64,000 nt of DNA from Bradyrhizobium lupini (GTDB lineage Bacteria; Pseudomonadota; Alphaproteobacteria; Rhizobiales; Xanthobacteraceae), in assembly GCF_040939785.1 (NCBI RefSeq), contig NZ_CP162553.1, positions 2,914,001-2,978,000 on the forward strand, read 5' to 3'. Every line of letters starts with the position of its first letter. Within the stretch, counting starts at the first letter, position 1. The notes beneath the pieces were generated by a model. That model worked only from the letters and a program-made list of their open reading frames with translations, ran no database searches and was not told where the DNA came from. Below, piece by piece: positions 1 to 9,698 of this stretch. A program made the translations under genes and the position numbers.

Positions 1-222
1 CAGCAGGCCGGCCTCGGCCGCGCGCTGGAGCCCCATGAGCAAAGCAGCTTGCTGCGCGGCGATCTCATTTTCTGGAAAGGTCATGTCGCCATCGTCCGCG
101 ATGGCAGCACCATGGTTCACGCCAATGCGCATCACATGGCAACGGTGATCGAGCCGATCGAGCCGGCAATCGCAAGGATCAAGCAAGCCGGCAGCGAGGT
201 CGCCGCGATCAAGCGGCTCTGA
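1..222 (+). CDS. NlpC/P60 family peptidase, C-terminal part (truncated by window edge)
   Basis: The frame is open from the first base to a TGA at 220-222 and gives 73 residues. The segment GDLIFWKGHVAIVRDG followed by MVHANAHH is the usual NlpC/P60 core: a GD-L-FW strand, then the catalytic His in GHVAIV. The Cys of the Cys-His dyad would lie upstream, outside the window. Proteins of this family are cell-wall gamma-D-glutamyl-diamino acid peptidases, often secreted. The stop lies 6 bases from the end of the convergent yejF-like gene. The N-terminal domains and start are not visible, so nothing more specific can be said. Confidence 0.75.
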   Translation, partial: QQAGLGRALEPHEQSSLLRGDLIFWKGHVAIVRDGSTMVHANAHHMATVIEPIEPAIARIKQAGSEVAAIKRL

Positions 223-228
223 CGGAGG

Positions 229-1865
229 CTACGTCGCCGCGGACCCGTTCTCCGCCGTCTCCAGCCGGAACGCCGCCGCAAACAGCGCGCGCGTGTAACC
301 CGTCTTCGGGTTCTTGAAGAGCTCGGCGGCCTGGCCTTCCTCGACCACCTTGCCGCCACGCATCACGATCAGATGGCTGGCGAGCGAGGCGACGACGCGC
401 AGATCGTGCGAGATGAACATGTAAGTGAGATCGCGCCGGCGCTGCAATTCACGCAGCAGATCGACCATCTGCGCCTGAATCAGCATGTCGAGCGCACTGG
501 TCGGCTCGTCCAGGACGACGAAATCCGGCTCCAGCACCACCGCCCGCGCGATGCTGATGCGCTGGCGCTGGCCGCCGGAGAATTCATGCGGATAACGGTG
601 GCGAGTATCCGGTTTCAGTCCGACGTCCTCGAGCGCCTTGACGACACGCTCCTCCCGCTCGCCTCGCGAGAGCTGCGGCTGATGCACGGTGAGGCCTTCG
701 GCGACGATGTCGGCGACCGACATGCGCGGGCTGAGCGAGCCGAACGGATCCTGGAACACGATCTGCATGTCGCGCCGGAACGGCCGCATCTCCTTGAAGC
801 GCAGGCCCTGGATATCTTTTCCCAGGAACACAATGCGTCCGTTCGAGGAGATCAGCCGCAGCAACGCGAGCCCCAGCGTGGTCTTGCCCGAGCCGGACTC
901 GCCGACGACGCCGAGCGTCTCGCCCTTGCGCACAGCGATGCTGACGCCGTCGACCGCCTTGATGTGACCGACCGTCTTGCGCATCAGCCCCCGCTTGATC
1001 GGGAACCAGACCTTCAGGTCGTCGGCTGACATCACCACCGGGGCATCCGGCTGCGGCGGCGCCGGATCCGGCTTCGGCTCCGCGGCGAGCAGGTCGCGCG
1101 TATAGGGATGCTTCGGGGTCTTGAAGACCTGCTCGACCGGCCCCTGCTCGACGATCTCGCCCCCCTTCATGACGCAGACCTGGTCGGCGATGCGGCGCAC
1201 GATGCCGAGATCGTGGGTGATGAAGAGCAAGCTCATGCCGAGCCGGCCGCGGATCTCTGCGAGCAGCGTCAGGATCTGCGCCTGCACGGTAACGTCGAGC
1301 GCCGTGGTCGGCTCGTCCGCGATCAGGAGGTCCGGCTCGTTGGCGAGCGCCATCGCGATCATCACGCGCTGGCGCTGGCCGCCGGAGAGCTGGTGCGGAT
1401 AGCTCTTCAGCCGCGTTTCAGGCTCGGGAATGCCGACCTGCGTGAGCAATTCCAGCGTCCGCCTGCGCGCCTCGGCATTGCTGGTCGGATTGTGCAGCTG
1501 AATGATCTCGCCGATCTGCGCCTCGATCGTATGCAGCGGGTTGAGCGAGGTCATCGGCTCCTGGAAGATGATCGAGATGTCGCTGCCGCGAACCTCCCGC
1601 ATCTCCTGCTCCGACCGGTCGATCAGTTCCTGGCCCTTGAAGTGGATGCTGCCCGAGGGATGCGAGGCATTTGGATAGGGCAAGAGCTTGAGAATCGAGA
1701 GCGCGCTGACCGACTTGCCGGAGCCGGACTCGCCGACCAGCGCCAGGCACTCGCCGCGCTTGATCTGGAACGAGACCTTGTCGACCGCGAGCGTGGTGGC
1801 GCCCCCTGGTGGAAGGCCACCGAGAGGTCGCGCACGCTGAGCAAAGGCTGGTTGATCGCGTCCAT
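229..1865 (-). pseudogene. yejF: Peptide/microcin C-type ABC transporter double ATPase (YejF-like), frameshifted near the N terminus
   Basis: This is a fused two-NBD ATPase that would power the adjacent permeases for peptide import. The ATG at 1863-1865 begins MDAINQPLLSVRDLSVAFHQ, 4 bases after the stop of the upstream permease gene. After that the frame is lost at a run of five C (plus strand) at 1802-1806. Moving to the next frame restores GATTLAVDKVSF, Walker [17 protein letters not shown] and DEPTTALD. The second NBD follows with GESGSGKT, FSGGQRQR and DEPTSALD, and the stop is at 229-231. A sixth C would repair the gene to about 545 residues, normal for YejF. As written, only an N-terminally truncated protein lacking the first Walker A could be made. 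A sequencing error is more likely than a real mutation because everything downstream is intact. Confidence 0.85.
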
Positions 1866-1869
1866 TGGC

Positions 1870-3051
1870 TTACCTGAACGTCTTGCGCGGATCGAATGCG
1901 TCGCGCACGGCCTCGCCGATGAAGATCAAAAGCGACAGCATGATCGCGACCGAGAAGAAGCCGGAAAAACCGAGCCACGGCGCCTGCACGTTGGACTTGC
2001 CCTGCGACAGCAACTCGCCGAGCGACGGCGAGCCGGGCGGCAGTCCGAACCCCAGGAAATCGAGCGCCGTCAGCGTCATCACCGAACTCGACACGATGAA
2101 CGGCAGGAACGTCATCGTCGCGACCATCGCGTTCGGCAACAGATGCCGGAACATGATGACCTTGTTCGACACGCCGAGCGCCCGCGCCGCCTGGATATAC
2201 TCGAAATTGCGCCCGCGCAGGAATTCCGCGCGCACGAGTCCGACCAGCGACACCCAGGAAAATAACAACAGGATGCCGAGAAGCACGAAGAAGCCGGGCA
2301 CCAGCACCGACGACAAGATCAGCAGCAGATAGAGCGAAGGGATCGCAGTCCATATCTCGATGAAACGCTGGAACAACAGGTCGATCCAGCCGCCGAAATA
2401 GCCCTGCACCGCGCCGGCCGCGATGCCGACGATGGAGGAGACGATGGTCAGGCAGAGGCCGAACAGCACTGAGATGCGGAAGCCGTAGATCAGCCGCGCC
2501 ACCACGTCGCGGCCCTGATCGTCGGTGCCGAGCCAGTTGTATTCGAGATCGCGGCAGCTCTTGAGGCCTTTCTTCTCGACGACGGGCTTGCACTGCGCTT
2601 CCGTCAACATCCAGGTCGGCCGCGACGGCGCCGGCGTCGGCAGATCGAGATTGTGGGTGTCGTAGGAATAGCGGATCAGCGGCCAGACGATGCTGCCGCC
2701 CTTGTCCCTGATCAGCTTCTGCAAATAGGGATCGCGATAGTCGGCCGCGGTTTCGAAGTCGCCGCCGAAAGTGGTTTCCGAATAGGTGACGACGGACGGC
2801 CAATAAAGGTGGCCGTCATATTTGATCAGGAACGGCCGATCATTGGCGATCAGCTCGGCGAACAGCGACACCACAAATAGGATCAGGAAGATCCAGAACG
2901 ACCAATAGCCGCGCCGGTTCGCCTTGAAATTCTGCCAGCGGCGCCTGTTGAGCGGCGACGGCACGAACGGTTTGCGAGTGATCGGCACGGCACTGCCGAG
3001 CGGCGACTTCGCAGTGGTTTCGATCGGCGTGGTGGGGGCGGCCAGCGTCAT
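1870..3051 (-). CDS. yejE: Peptide ABC transporter permease, YejE-like
   Basis: Inner-membrane permease of a DppC/YejE-type peptide importer, 393 residues from the ATG at 3049-3051. This start gives a TGATG overlap with the stop of yejB; an upstream in-frame start would lie inside yejB and is less likely. The N terminus is cytoplasmic and Arg-rich (RRRWQNFKANRRGYWSFW), as in OppC/YejE proteins, followed by a first membrane helix. A long periplasmic loop comes next, containing the conserved NWLGTDDQGRDVVARLIYGF signature. Further helices and the EAA-type loop (FEYIQAARALGVSNKVIMFRH) complete the domain. The C terminus, RDAFDPRKTF, is typical. It is third in a minus-strand transport operon. Confidence 0.92.
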   Translation of the reverse strand: MTLAAPTTPIETTAKSPLGSAVPITRKPFVPSPLNRRRWQNFKANRRGYWSFWIFLILFVVSLFAELIANDRPFLIKYDGHLYWPSVVTYSETTFGGDFETAADYRDPYLQKLIRDKGGSIVWPLIRYSYDTHNLDLPTPAPSRPTWMLTEAQCKPVVEKKGLKSCRDLEYNWLGTDDQGRDVVARLIYGFRISVLFGLCLTIVSSIVGIAAGAVQGYFGGWIDLLFQRFIEIWTAIPSLYLLLILSSVLVPGFFVLLGILLLFSWVSLVGLVRAEFLRGRNFEYIQAARALGVSNKVIMFRHLLPNAMVATMTFLPFIVSSSVMTLTALDFLGFGLPPGSPSLGELLSQGKSNVQAPWLGFSGFFSVAIMLSLLIFIGEAVRDAFDPRKTFR

Positions 3052-4160
3052 CAGACCTCCCGCGCCTCGAAATCGATTCGTGGATCGATCCACATATAGG
3101 TCAGGTCAGAGATCAGGTTGATCACGAGGCCGACGAGCGAAAAGATGAAGAGCGTGCCGAACACCACGGGGTAGTCGCGATTGAGAACGCTCTCGAAACT
3201 GAGCAGTCCCAGTCCGTCCAGCGAGAAGATGGTCTCGATCAGAAGCGAGCCCGAGAAGAAGGCGTGAATGAAGGTCGAGGGAAAGCCGGCGATGACGATC
3301 AGCATCGCGTTGCGGAAAACGTGACCGTAAAGCACCCGATTCTCGCTGCAGCCCTTCGCGCGCGCGGTCATCACGTATTGCTTGCGGATCTCGTCCAGAA
3401 ACGAGTTCTTGGTCAGGAACGTCATGGTGGTGAACGCACCGAGCCCCATGGCGATCAGCGGCAGCGTCAAATGCCAGAAGTAATCGATGATCTTCCAATA
3501 CCACGGAAACTGCGACCAGCCGTCTGACGTCAGTCCGCGCAGCGGGAACCAGTTGAAGAACGAACCGCCGGCAAACAGGATGATCAGGAGGATCGCGAAT
3601 AGAAAGCCGGGAATCGCGTAGCCAAGTACGAGCACGCTCGACGTCCAGGTGTCGAAGCGCGTCCCGTCCCTGACCGCCTTGCGGATGCCGAGCGGAATCG
3701 AGATCAGGTAGGTCAGCAGCGTCAGCCAGATGCCGAGCGAGATCGAGACCGGCAACTTCTCCTTGACGAGCTGCAGGACGCTGACGTCGCGAAAATAGCT
3801 CTTGCCGAAATCGAAGCGGGCGAAATTCCAGACCATCAGCGCGAAGCGCTCCGGCGCCGGCTTGTCGAAGCCGAACTGCACTTCCAGCTTCTTGATGAAA
3901 TCGGGATCGAGGCCTTGCGCGCCGCGATACTTCGAGTTGATGGCGTCGCCGCCGGCTCCCAACTGCCCCGGGGCGCGCTGCGCAAAGTCGCCGCCGCCCG
4001 AAATGCGCGAGGTCCCGCCGGTGTCCGCGCCCGAGAGCTGCGCGATCACGCGCTCGACCGGGCCGCCCGGCGCGAACTGCACGACGATGAAGGAGACGAA
4101 GAGGATCCCGAGCAAGGTCGGGATCATCAGCAGGATGCGGCGGGCGATGTAGGCGCTCAT
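3051..4160 (-). CDS. yejB: Peptide ABC transporter permease, YejB-like
   Basis: Inner-membrane permease partner of YejE, 369 residues. The ATG at 4158-4160 overlaps the TGA of the upstream binding-protein gene by 4 bases (ATGA). The start MSAYIARRILLMIPTLLGI is the usual DppB/YejB first helix, followed by FAPGGPVERVI. A periplasmic insertion (about residues 40-90, Gly-rich and ending in DPDFIKKLEVQFGFD) is typical of the YejB subgroup rather than DppB. The EAA loop is seen at RKQYVMTARAKGCSENRVLYGHVFRNA. The protein ends WIDPRIDFEAREV. It acts with YejE, the YejF ATPase and one of two binding proteins. Confidence 0.93.
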   Translation of the reverse strand: MSAYIARRILLMIPTLLGILFVSFIVVQFAPGGPVERVIAQLSGADTGGTSRISGGGDFAQRAPGQLGAGGDAINSKYRGAQGLDPDFIKKLEVQFGFDKPAPERFALMVWNFARFDFGKSYFRDVSVLQLVKEKLPVSISLGIWLTLLTYLISIPLGIRKAVRDGTRFDTWTSSVLVLGYAIPGFLFAILLIILFAGGSFFNWFPLRGLTSDGWSQFPWYWKIIDYFWHLTLPLIAMGLGAFTTMTFLTKNSFLDEIRKQYVMTARAKGCSENRVLYGHVFRNAMLIVIAGFPSTFIHAFFSGSLLIETIFSLDGLGLLSFESVLNRDYPVVFGTLFIFSLVGLVINLISDLTYMWIDPRIDFEAREV

Positions 4161-6037
4161 GGCTGCTTCGCCTGCTCGAGCCTGGCGGCCTTGCCGCCAT
4201 CGTACCACCAGATGTCGGGAGCGCCGACGCCGTTGGCATAACGCGGCGGCTTCTGCGGATGACCGAATTGGTCCCAATAAGCAAGCCGGTGCGTCTTGTT
4301 GAACCAGTGCGGCACCCAATAACGGCCGGCGCGGAACAGGCGATCGAAGGCGCGGCAGGCGACGGTCAATTCCTCGCGGCTGTCGGCCGCCATGATCTTC
4401 TCGATCATGGCATCGATGGCCGGATTGGCGACGCCCGCAAGATTGTACGAGCCCTTCGTTGCCGCGACCTGCGACGAGAAGAACGAGCGCATGGCGTCGC
4501 CCGGCGTTGCCGACATGCTGAAGCGCTGGGTCGTCATATCGAAGTCGAAATCTTCCTGGCGTACCTTGTATTGCACGGCGTCGACGAGGCGCACGCTCGC
4601 TTCGATGCCAAGCGTCGCGAGATTCTTGATGTAGGGCCCATGGTGCGGCTGGAACGAAGGCTCGTCCAACAGAAATTCGATCCTGAAGATCTCGCCGTTC
4701 GGCAGCATCCTCTTGCCGTCCTTGATCGGCAGGCCGGCCTCGCTCAGCAATCGCTGCGCCCTGCGCAACAGGCTGCGATCCTGCCCGGAGCCGTCGGAGA
4801 CGGGCGGCGTGAACGGTGCGGCGAACACCTCGTCCGGAACCTGGCCGCGAAACGGCTCCAGCAGCTTCAGCTCTTCCGGCGGCGGAGGCCCATCGCTCGC
4901 CATGAGGTCCGAGTTCTGAAATGGCGATACCGTGCGGGCATAAGCACCGTACATGATGGTCTTGTTGGTCCACTCGAAGTCGAAGGCGTCGATCAGTGCC
5001 TCACGCACGCGAGGATCCCTGAATTTTTCGCGCCGCGTGTTGATGAACCATCCTTGCGCGCCGGACGGCGTGTCGTCGGGCACGACCTCCATCTTGACGC
5101 GACCCTCCTTGACCGCGGGGAAGTCATAGCGGGTCGCCCAGATACGAGCGGTGAACTCTTCGCGGTAGAGATAGTTCTTGCCGGTGAAACCTTCAAAAGC
5201 GACATCGCGGTCGCGGTAGAATTCGTAGCGCACGACGTCGAAATTGTAGCTGCCACGACAGGGGGGCAGGTCGGCAGCCCACCAATCCTTGACGCGTTCG
5301 TATTCGATGTAGCGGTTGACCTCGAACTTGCCGACCTTGTACGGGCCCGAGCCCAACGGGATATCGAGCGATGTTTCGTCGAAAGCGCGAGAGGCATAAT
5401 ATGCTTTCGAGAAGATCGGCAGACTCGCCACATAGAGCGGCACGTCACGCGCGCGTCCCTTGGCAAAGGTGACGACCAGCGTCGCATCGTCAACGGCTTC
5501 CGCGCTGACCATGTCGCGCATCTGCACGATGATCAGCGGATGCCCCTTGGCCTTCAGCGACGTCAGCGAAAACGCCGCGTCGTGAGCGGTAAGCTTGGTG
5601 CCGTCATGGAATTTCGCCTCTGGCCGCATGGTGAAGCGATAGACCAGCCTGTCTGCCGATATATTTACAGACTTGGCGGCAAGCCCGTACATCCCGTCCG
5701 GTTCGTCATTGGCTCGCACCATCAGCGGCGCAAAAGTCATGTCCATGCCCTGCGCGCCATCGCCTTTGAGGATGAAGGCATTGAGCGAGTTGAAGGTCTG
5801 GTAGGACTGGTTGTACGCGCGCACCGACGGGATAAGCGAGAAGGTGCCGCCCTTCGGCGCGTCGACATTGACGTAGTCGAAGTGATGGAAGTCGGCGGGA
5901 TATTTGAGGTCGCCGAAGGCCGACATGCCGTGGGCCTCTGCAGGCATCTCGGACGCTGTCGCGCCCCGGAGCCAGGCGGCGCTGAACGCGCCACCGGCAC
6001 CCAAGGCCAGCACATGCCGGCGTGAAAGCTGCGCCAT
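4157..6037 (-). CDS. yejA: Family 5 extracellular solute-binding protein (YejA-like), Tat signal
   Basis: Periplasmic peptide-binding protein (SBP_bac_5 fold) feeding the YejBEF importer, 626 residues. I chose the ATG at 6035-6037: an AAGGG lies about 10 bases upstream, and it puts a twin-arginine motif, LSRRHVLALGAG, at the N terminus before a hydrophobic stretch and an ATASEM-type cleavage region. The mature part starts HGMSAFGDLKYPADFHHFDYVN and APKGG, the YejA hallmark. The gene begins 14 bases after the stop of a paralogous binding-protein gene and overlaps yejB. Tat export suggests it folds before translocation. Two paralogues in tandem suggest a broadened ligand range; the ligand is not known. 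Confidence 0.9.
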   Translation of the reverse strand: MAQLSRRHVLALGAGGAFSAAWLRGATASEMPAEAHGMSAFGDLKYPADFHHFDYVNVDAPKGGTFSLIPSVRAYNQSYQTFNSLNAFILKGDGAQGMDMTFAPLMVRANDEPDGMYGLAAKSVNISADRLVYRFTMRPEAKFHDGTKLTAHDAAFSLTSLKAKGHPLIIVQMRDMVSAEAVDDATLVVTFAKGRARDVPLYVASLPIFSKAYYASRAFDETSLDIPLGSGPYKVGKFEVNRYIEYERVKDWWAADLPPCRGSYNFDVVRYEFYRDRDVAFEGFTGKNYLYREEFTARIWATRYDFPAVKEGRVKMEVVPDDTPSGAQGWFINTRREKFRDPRVREALIDAFDFEWTNKTIMYGAYARTVSPFQNSDLMASDGPPPPEELKLLEPFRGQVPDEVFAAPFTPPVSDGSGQDRSLLRRAQRLLSEAGLPIKDGKRMLPNGEIFRIEFLLDEPSFQPHHGPYIKNLATLGIEASVRLVDAVQYKVRQEDFDFDMTTQRFSMSATPGDAMRSFFSSQVAATKGSYNLAGVANPAIDAMIEKIMAADSREELTVACRAFDRLFRAGRYWVPHWFNKTHRLAYWDQFGHPQKPPRYANGVGAPDIWWYDGGKAARLEQAKQP

Positions 6038-6051
6038 GCGAGAAATGCCCT

Positions 6052-7953
6052 TCACGACTTCTTTGCGATCCGCGCCGCCTTGTCCGCGTCGTACCACCAA
6101 ATGAACGGGAAGCCGGACTGACCGTATTTGGGTAATTCCGCCGGCCGGCCGAACCGATCCCAGCGCGCGGTGCGCACCTTCGTATAAGTCCACTGCGGTA
6201 CGACGTAGTGATTCCACAGCAGCACGCGGTCGAGTGCCTTGGTTGCCGCGACGAGATCGTCGCGACCCTTGGCGTAGATCACCCGCTCGATCAGCTTGTC
6301 GACCGCCGGATTCTTGATGCCGGTGATGTTGCGTGAACCGGCGATGTCAGCCGTCTTCGAGGACCAGAATTCGCGCTGCTCGTTACCCGGCGACTGCGAC
6401 TCGCCCCAGGAGTTAGTGACGATGTCGAAATCCCACTCGCGCGTCCTGTTCTCGTACTGAGTGGGATCCACCGTCCGCACGCTGACAGCAATGCCGAGCC
6501 GTTCCAGCGACGGCTTGTAGAACAGCGTGATCCGCTCGAAGCTTGGATCCGAGTTCAGCAATTCAAGGGAGAACTGGGCGCCCGTCTTGACGTCGATCAG
6601 CTTGCGCTCGCGCACCTCGTAGCCAGCTTCCTTGAACAGGCGCAGCGCCTCGCGCAGATTGTCGCGAACGGCTTCCGGACTGCCGCCGACCGGGTTGGTG
6701 TAGGCCGTGGTGAAGACTTCGGGCGGGACCTCGGCGCGGACTGTCTCGAGGATCTCGAGCTCCTTGCCCTGCGGCAACCCGGTCGCCATCAGCTCATCGA
6801 TGCCGTCGAAATAACTGCTGATGCGCTTGTACTGGCCGTAGAAGATCTGCTTGTTCATCTCCTCAAAGTCGAACGCGTAATTGAGCGCGCGTCGCACGCG
6901 CGGATCCTTAAACTTGGCGCGGCGCAGGTTCGGCACGAAGGCCTGCATGACGCCCGAGCTGCGATTGGCGAACTCCTCGAGGATCACGCGTTTTTCGGTG
7001 ACGGCCGGGAAATCGTAGGCTGTCGCCCAGTTCTTCGCGCTGTTCTCGGTGCGCCAATCGACCTGATCGGCCTTGAATGCCTCAATCGCCACGGTGGCGT
7101 CGCGGAAATACTCATAGCGCAGCTCGTCGAAATTATTGCGGCCCACATTGGCGGCGAGGTCGCGCCCCCAATAATCCTTGACGCGCTCCAGCGCGATCGA
7201 CCGCCCGGCAACGAATTCCTTGACCCGATAGGGGCCGGAACCTAGAGGCACTTCAAGCGTGGTGGCGGAGACATCGCGCTTGCGGCCCTGCGCATCCGTG
7301 CCCTCCCACCAATGCTTCGGCAGGACCGTGAGCTGCCCGACGATCTGCGGCAGTTCGCGGTTGCCCGGCGCGTCGAACACGAATTTTACCTCGCGCTCGC
7401 CGACCTTCTCGGCTTTCGTCACATGGCTGTAATAGGCCGAGTACTGCGGGTGGTGCTTCTTGAAGGAATCGAGCGAGAAGATCACGTCATCCGCGGTTAC
7501 CGGCTTGCCGTCGTGCCATTTGGCTTGCGGCCGCAAGCGGTAAGTCACGAAGGAGAAATCATCCGGATGGCTGACGGCCTCGGCCAGCGCGCCGTACTCG
7601 GTCGAGACTTCGTCAAGCGAGGCCGTCGTGAGGGATTCGTAGATGAACGCCACGGCACCGGCGACTTGCCCCTTCACACCGGAGACGACGATGTTGAAAT
7701 TGTCGAATGTGCCGACGGCGATCTGGCGCGCGACGCCGCCCTTGGGCGCTTCCGGATTGACGTAGTCGAAGCGCTTGAAATCCGCCGGGTATTTGATCTG
7801 TCCGAACAGCGACAGCGCGTGCCGCCAGGTGGGCTCGTTGGCGGATTGCGCGTGTGCCACGCCGACGCCGGAAAGGCCCCCTACGGAACCAAGGGCGGGG
7901 AGCGTTGCGGCAGCAGTGCCGGTGAGCAGGAGATCGCGTCGGGTAAGGGCCAA
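6052..7953 (-). CDS. Family 5 extracellular solute-binding protein (YejA-like), second copy, Tat signal
   Basis: First gene of the minus-strand peptide-import operon, 633 residues. No ATG fits in frame. The best start is a TTG at 7951-7953 with AGGA eight bases upstream, giving MALTRRDLLLTGTAAA, a clear Tat-type signal with cleavage after GVAHAQ. The mature protein has LFGQIKYPADFKRFDYVNPEAPKGG and the solute-binding family 5 body (RYEYFRDATVAIEAFKA, NYAFDFEEMN). It is clearly paralogous to the next gene along its length. Ligand specificity cannot be read from sequence; Yej systems elsewhere import microcin C and other peptides. Confidence 0.9.
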   Translation of the reverse strand: MALTRRDLLLTGTAAATLPALGSVGGLSGVGVAHAQSANEPTWRHALSLFGQIKYPADFKRFDYVNPEAPKGGVARQIAVGTFDNFNIVVSGVKGQVAGAVAFIYESLTTASLDEVSTEYGALAEAVSHPDDFSFVTYRLRPQAKWHDGKPVTADDVIFSLDSFKKHHPQYSAYYSHVTKAEKVGEREVKFVFDAPGNRELPQIVGQLTVLPKHWWEGTDAQGRKRDVSATTLEVPLGSGPYRVKEFVAGRSIALERVKDYWGRDLAANVGRNNFDELRYEYFRDATVAIEAFKADQVDWRTENSAKNWATAYDFPAVTEKRVILEEFANRSSGVMQAFVPNLRRAKFKDPRVRRALNYAFDFEEMNKQIFYGQYKRISSYFDGIDELMATGLPQGKELEILETVRAEVPPEVFTTAYTNPVGGSPEAVRDNLREALRLFKEAGYEVRERKLIDVKTGAQFSLELLNSDPSFERITLFYKPSLERLGIAVSVRTVDPTQYENRTREWDFDIVTNSWGESQSPGNEQREFWSSKTADIAGSRNITGIKNPAVDKLIERVIYAKGRDDLVAATKALDRVLLWNHYVVPQWTYTKVRTARWDRFGRPAELPKYGQSGFPFIWWYDADKAARIAKKS

Positions 7954-8112
7954 ATCAACATTCCTGTCTTGAAGGAGGCTACTCCTTTAAGTTCCCAATA
8001 TAGGCGAGGTTTCGACGGAATATGTTGCTTTTTCCTCATCTTGGAGGGCCAGCTGGCCGATCGCTGCGGCCAAACGCCCCGATAACAACGCCGCGAGGCC
8101 CGGATAAGCAAA

Positions 8113-8136
8113 CGGCCAGGCTTTTCAGCCTGGCCG
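8113..8136 (-). terminator. Rho-independent-type hairpin after cycM
   Basis: Perfect 10-bp stem CGGCCAGGCT/AGCCTGGCCG (8113-8122 with 8127-8136) and a 4-base loop, 26 bases past the cycM stop. On the minus strand it is followed by a T-rich stretch (TTTGCTTATC), as expected for the end of cycM. Confidence 0.75.
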
Positions 8137-8162
8137 CGTACTAAGATCGAAGTCGATAGGCC

Positions 8163-8717
8163 TTACTTCGCCGCGGTCGGCAGCGGCTTCGGGCTGTCGG
8201 AGAGACTGTTCAGGTAAGCGATCACGTCGGCACGCTCGCTATCCTTCGGGATGCCAGCAAAGCCCATCGCGGTGCCCGGGACAGCTGCCTTGGGATTGGC
8301 GATGAACTTGTTGAGCGCATCGAAGTCCCAGGTGCCGCCCTTGGCCTTCATCGCGGCCGAGAAGTTGAAGCCGCCGCGGCCCTCGCCAACATGGTCGCCG
8401 ACGACGCCATAGAGGTTCGGACCGACACGGTTCGGGCCGCCCTTCTCGAAGGTGTGGCAAGCGCCGCACTTCTTGGCAGCGGCGGCGCCCTTCTCGACCG
8501 AGGCGGTCTGGAGCAGCTTTTCGATCGGCTCGGCAGCCGCGGCGGCAGCGCCGCCTTCCTTGCCGTGGCCGGCGTCTTCCTTCACGGCGATCTCGAAGCC
8601 CGGCTTCTCCGGCATCTTGGGCGAGAACAGCGCACTGGCGGTGAAGCTCGTCACCAGCAGAAGGAGACAGGTGCCGAGCACGGCACCGAGAATCTTGTTC
8701 AGTTCGAAAGAGTCCAT
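8163..8717 (-). CDS. cycM: Membrane-anchored c-type cytochrome CycM
   Basis: Electron carrier related to mitochondrial cytochrome c, tethered to the inner membrane and facing the periplasm. In Bradyrhizobium CycM-type proteins link the bc1 complex to the aa3 oxidase. From the ATG at 8715-8717 it is 184 residues. Residues 9-30 form an uncleaved hydrophobic anchor, then an Ala-rich linker. The haem site CGACH is at 84-88, and the likely axial Met is in PGTAMGFAG (about 151). The motif [20 protein letters not shown] is class I cytochrome c. The gene stands alone, divergent from kdsB, with a strong hairpin behind it. Confidence 0.9.
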   Translation of the reverse strand: MDSFELNKILGAVLGTCLLLLVTSFTASALFSPKMPEKPGFEIAVKEDAGHGKEGGAAAAAAEPIEKLLQTASVEKGAAAAKKCGACHTFEKGGPNRVGPNLYGVVGDHVGEGRGGFNFSAAMKAKGGTWDFDALNKFIANPKAAVPGTAMGFAGIPKDSERADVIAYLNSLSDSPKPLPTAAK

Positions 8718-8936
8718 TTCCGGCCAGGCCCCACACCGCAAGAAGGATCGAGCGGCCCAGTGCGGCCGCCAGGACGAGCCTCGGAGAATCAACGTTCCTT
8801 ACTGTTTCCCCGAGTTTTGCCATTGAGATATCGGTTTGCCCGGGGTCTGGCAACCCGTATAAGCGAGCGGGCTTCACCCCCGTCCCCACCCCATTTCCCG
8901 GCGCGGAAAACGCCCCGTTTCCAGGCCCTTGAACCG

Positions 8937-9677
8937 ATGATCGATCCCCGCATCCTGGTGCTGATTCCGGCCCGCATGGCCGCCACCCGCCTGCCCGGCA
9001 AGCCGCTAGCCGATATCGCGGGGCAGCCGATGATCGTGCACGTGATGCGCCGTGCCGAAGCGGCCGGGATAGGCCGGGTCGCGGTCGCAACCGACACCGC
9101 GGAGATCGCATCCGTCGTGACCGCCCATGGTGGCGAGGCCGTGATGACCCGCCCGGAGCATCCGTCCGGCTCCGACCGCATCCACGAGGCCATGCAGAAG
9201 CTCGATCCGGACGGCAAAGCCGAGATCGTGGTCAATCTGCAGGGCGATTTCCCGACCATCACGATCGACAACATCCGCGAGGTGTTGCCGCCGCTGCAAG
9301 ACCCCGCCGTGGATATCGCAACGCTGGCGTCGCAGATCCACACCGAGGAGGAGGACCTCGCGCCGAGCGTCGTGAAGGCGATCGGAACCTCGCTCGGCGG
9401 CAGACGCATGCGCGCACTTTATTTCACCCGCGCAACCGCGCCGACCGGCGACGGACCGCGCTACCACCATATCGGTCTCTATGCCTATCGCCGTGCCGCG
9501 CTGGAGCGCTACGTCCGGCTTCCGCCGTCGCCGCTGGAATTGCAGGAGAAGCTCGAGCAGCTCCGGGCGCTCGAGGCCGGAATGCGCATCGACTTCACCA
9601 TTGTCGATACCGTGCCCCGCGGGGTCGACACGCCGGCGGACCTGGAAACCGCCCGCAGCATCCTTTCCAAATCCTGA
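8937..9677 (+). CDS. kdsB: 3-deoxy-manno-octulosonate cytidylyltransferase (CMP-KDO synthetase)
   Basis: Cytoplasmic enzyme that activates KDO with CTP for lipid A-core assembly. 246 residues from the ATG at 8937, which gives [24 protein letters not shown], the conserved nucleotide-binding N terminus. Further family motifs are [23 protein letters not shown] and VVNLQGDFP (metal and CTP site; the D of QGD is usual). Later come [24 protein letters not shown] and a closing [11 protein letters not shown]. Length matches the family (about 245-255). It is 21 bases upstream of pheA on the same strand and probably co-transcribed with it. Confidence 0.95.
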   Translation: MIDPRILVLIPARMAATRLPGKPLADIAGQPMIVHVMRRAEAAGIGRVAVATDTAEIASVVTAHGGEAVMTRPEHPSGSDRIHEAMQKLDPDGKAEIVVNLQGDFPTITIDNIREVLPPLQDPAVDIATLASQIHTEEEDLAPSVVKAIGTSLGGRRMRALYFTRATAPTGDGPRYHHIGLYAYRRAALERYVRLPPSPLELQEKLEQLRALEAGMRIDFTIVDTVPRGVDTPADLETARSILSKS

Positions 9678-9698
9678 GCCGCTGTTACAAGGCCGAGC

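Noticed and set aside
4161..4973. N-terminal extension of YejB
   Set aside because: It is out-of-frame sequence of the binding-protein gene; the ATG at 4158-4160 in an ATGA overlap fits the family.
7972..7987. Inverted repeat AAGGAG-GCTA-CTCCTT before the first binding-protein gene
   Set aside because: Only 6 bp and without further structure; could sequester a ribosome site but no start codon is correctly spaced from it.
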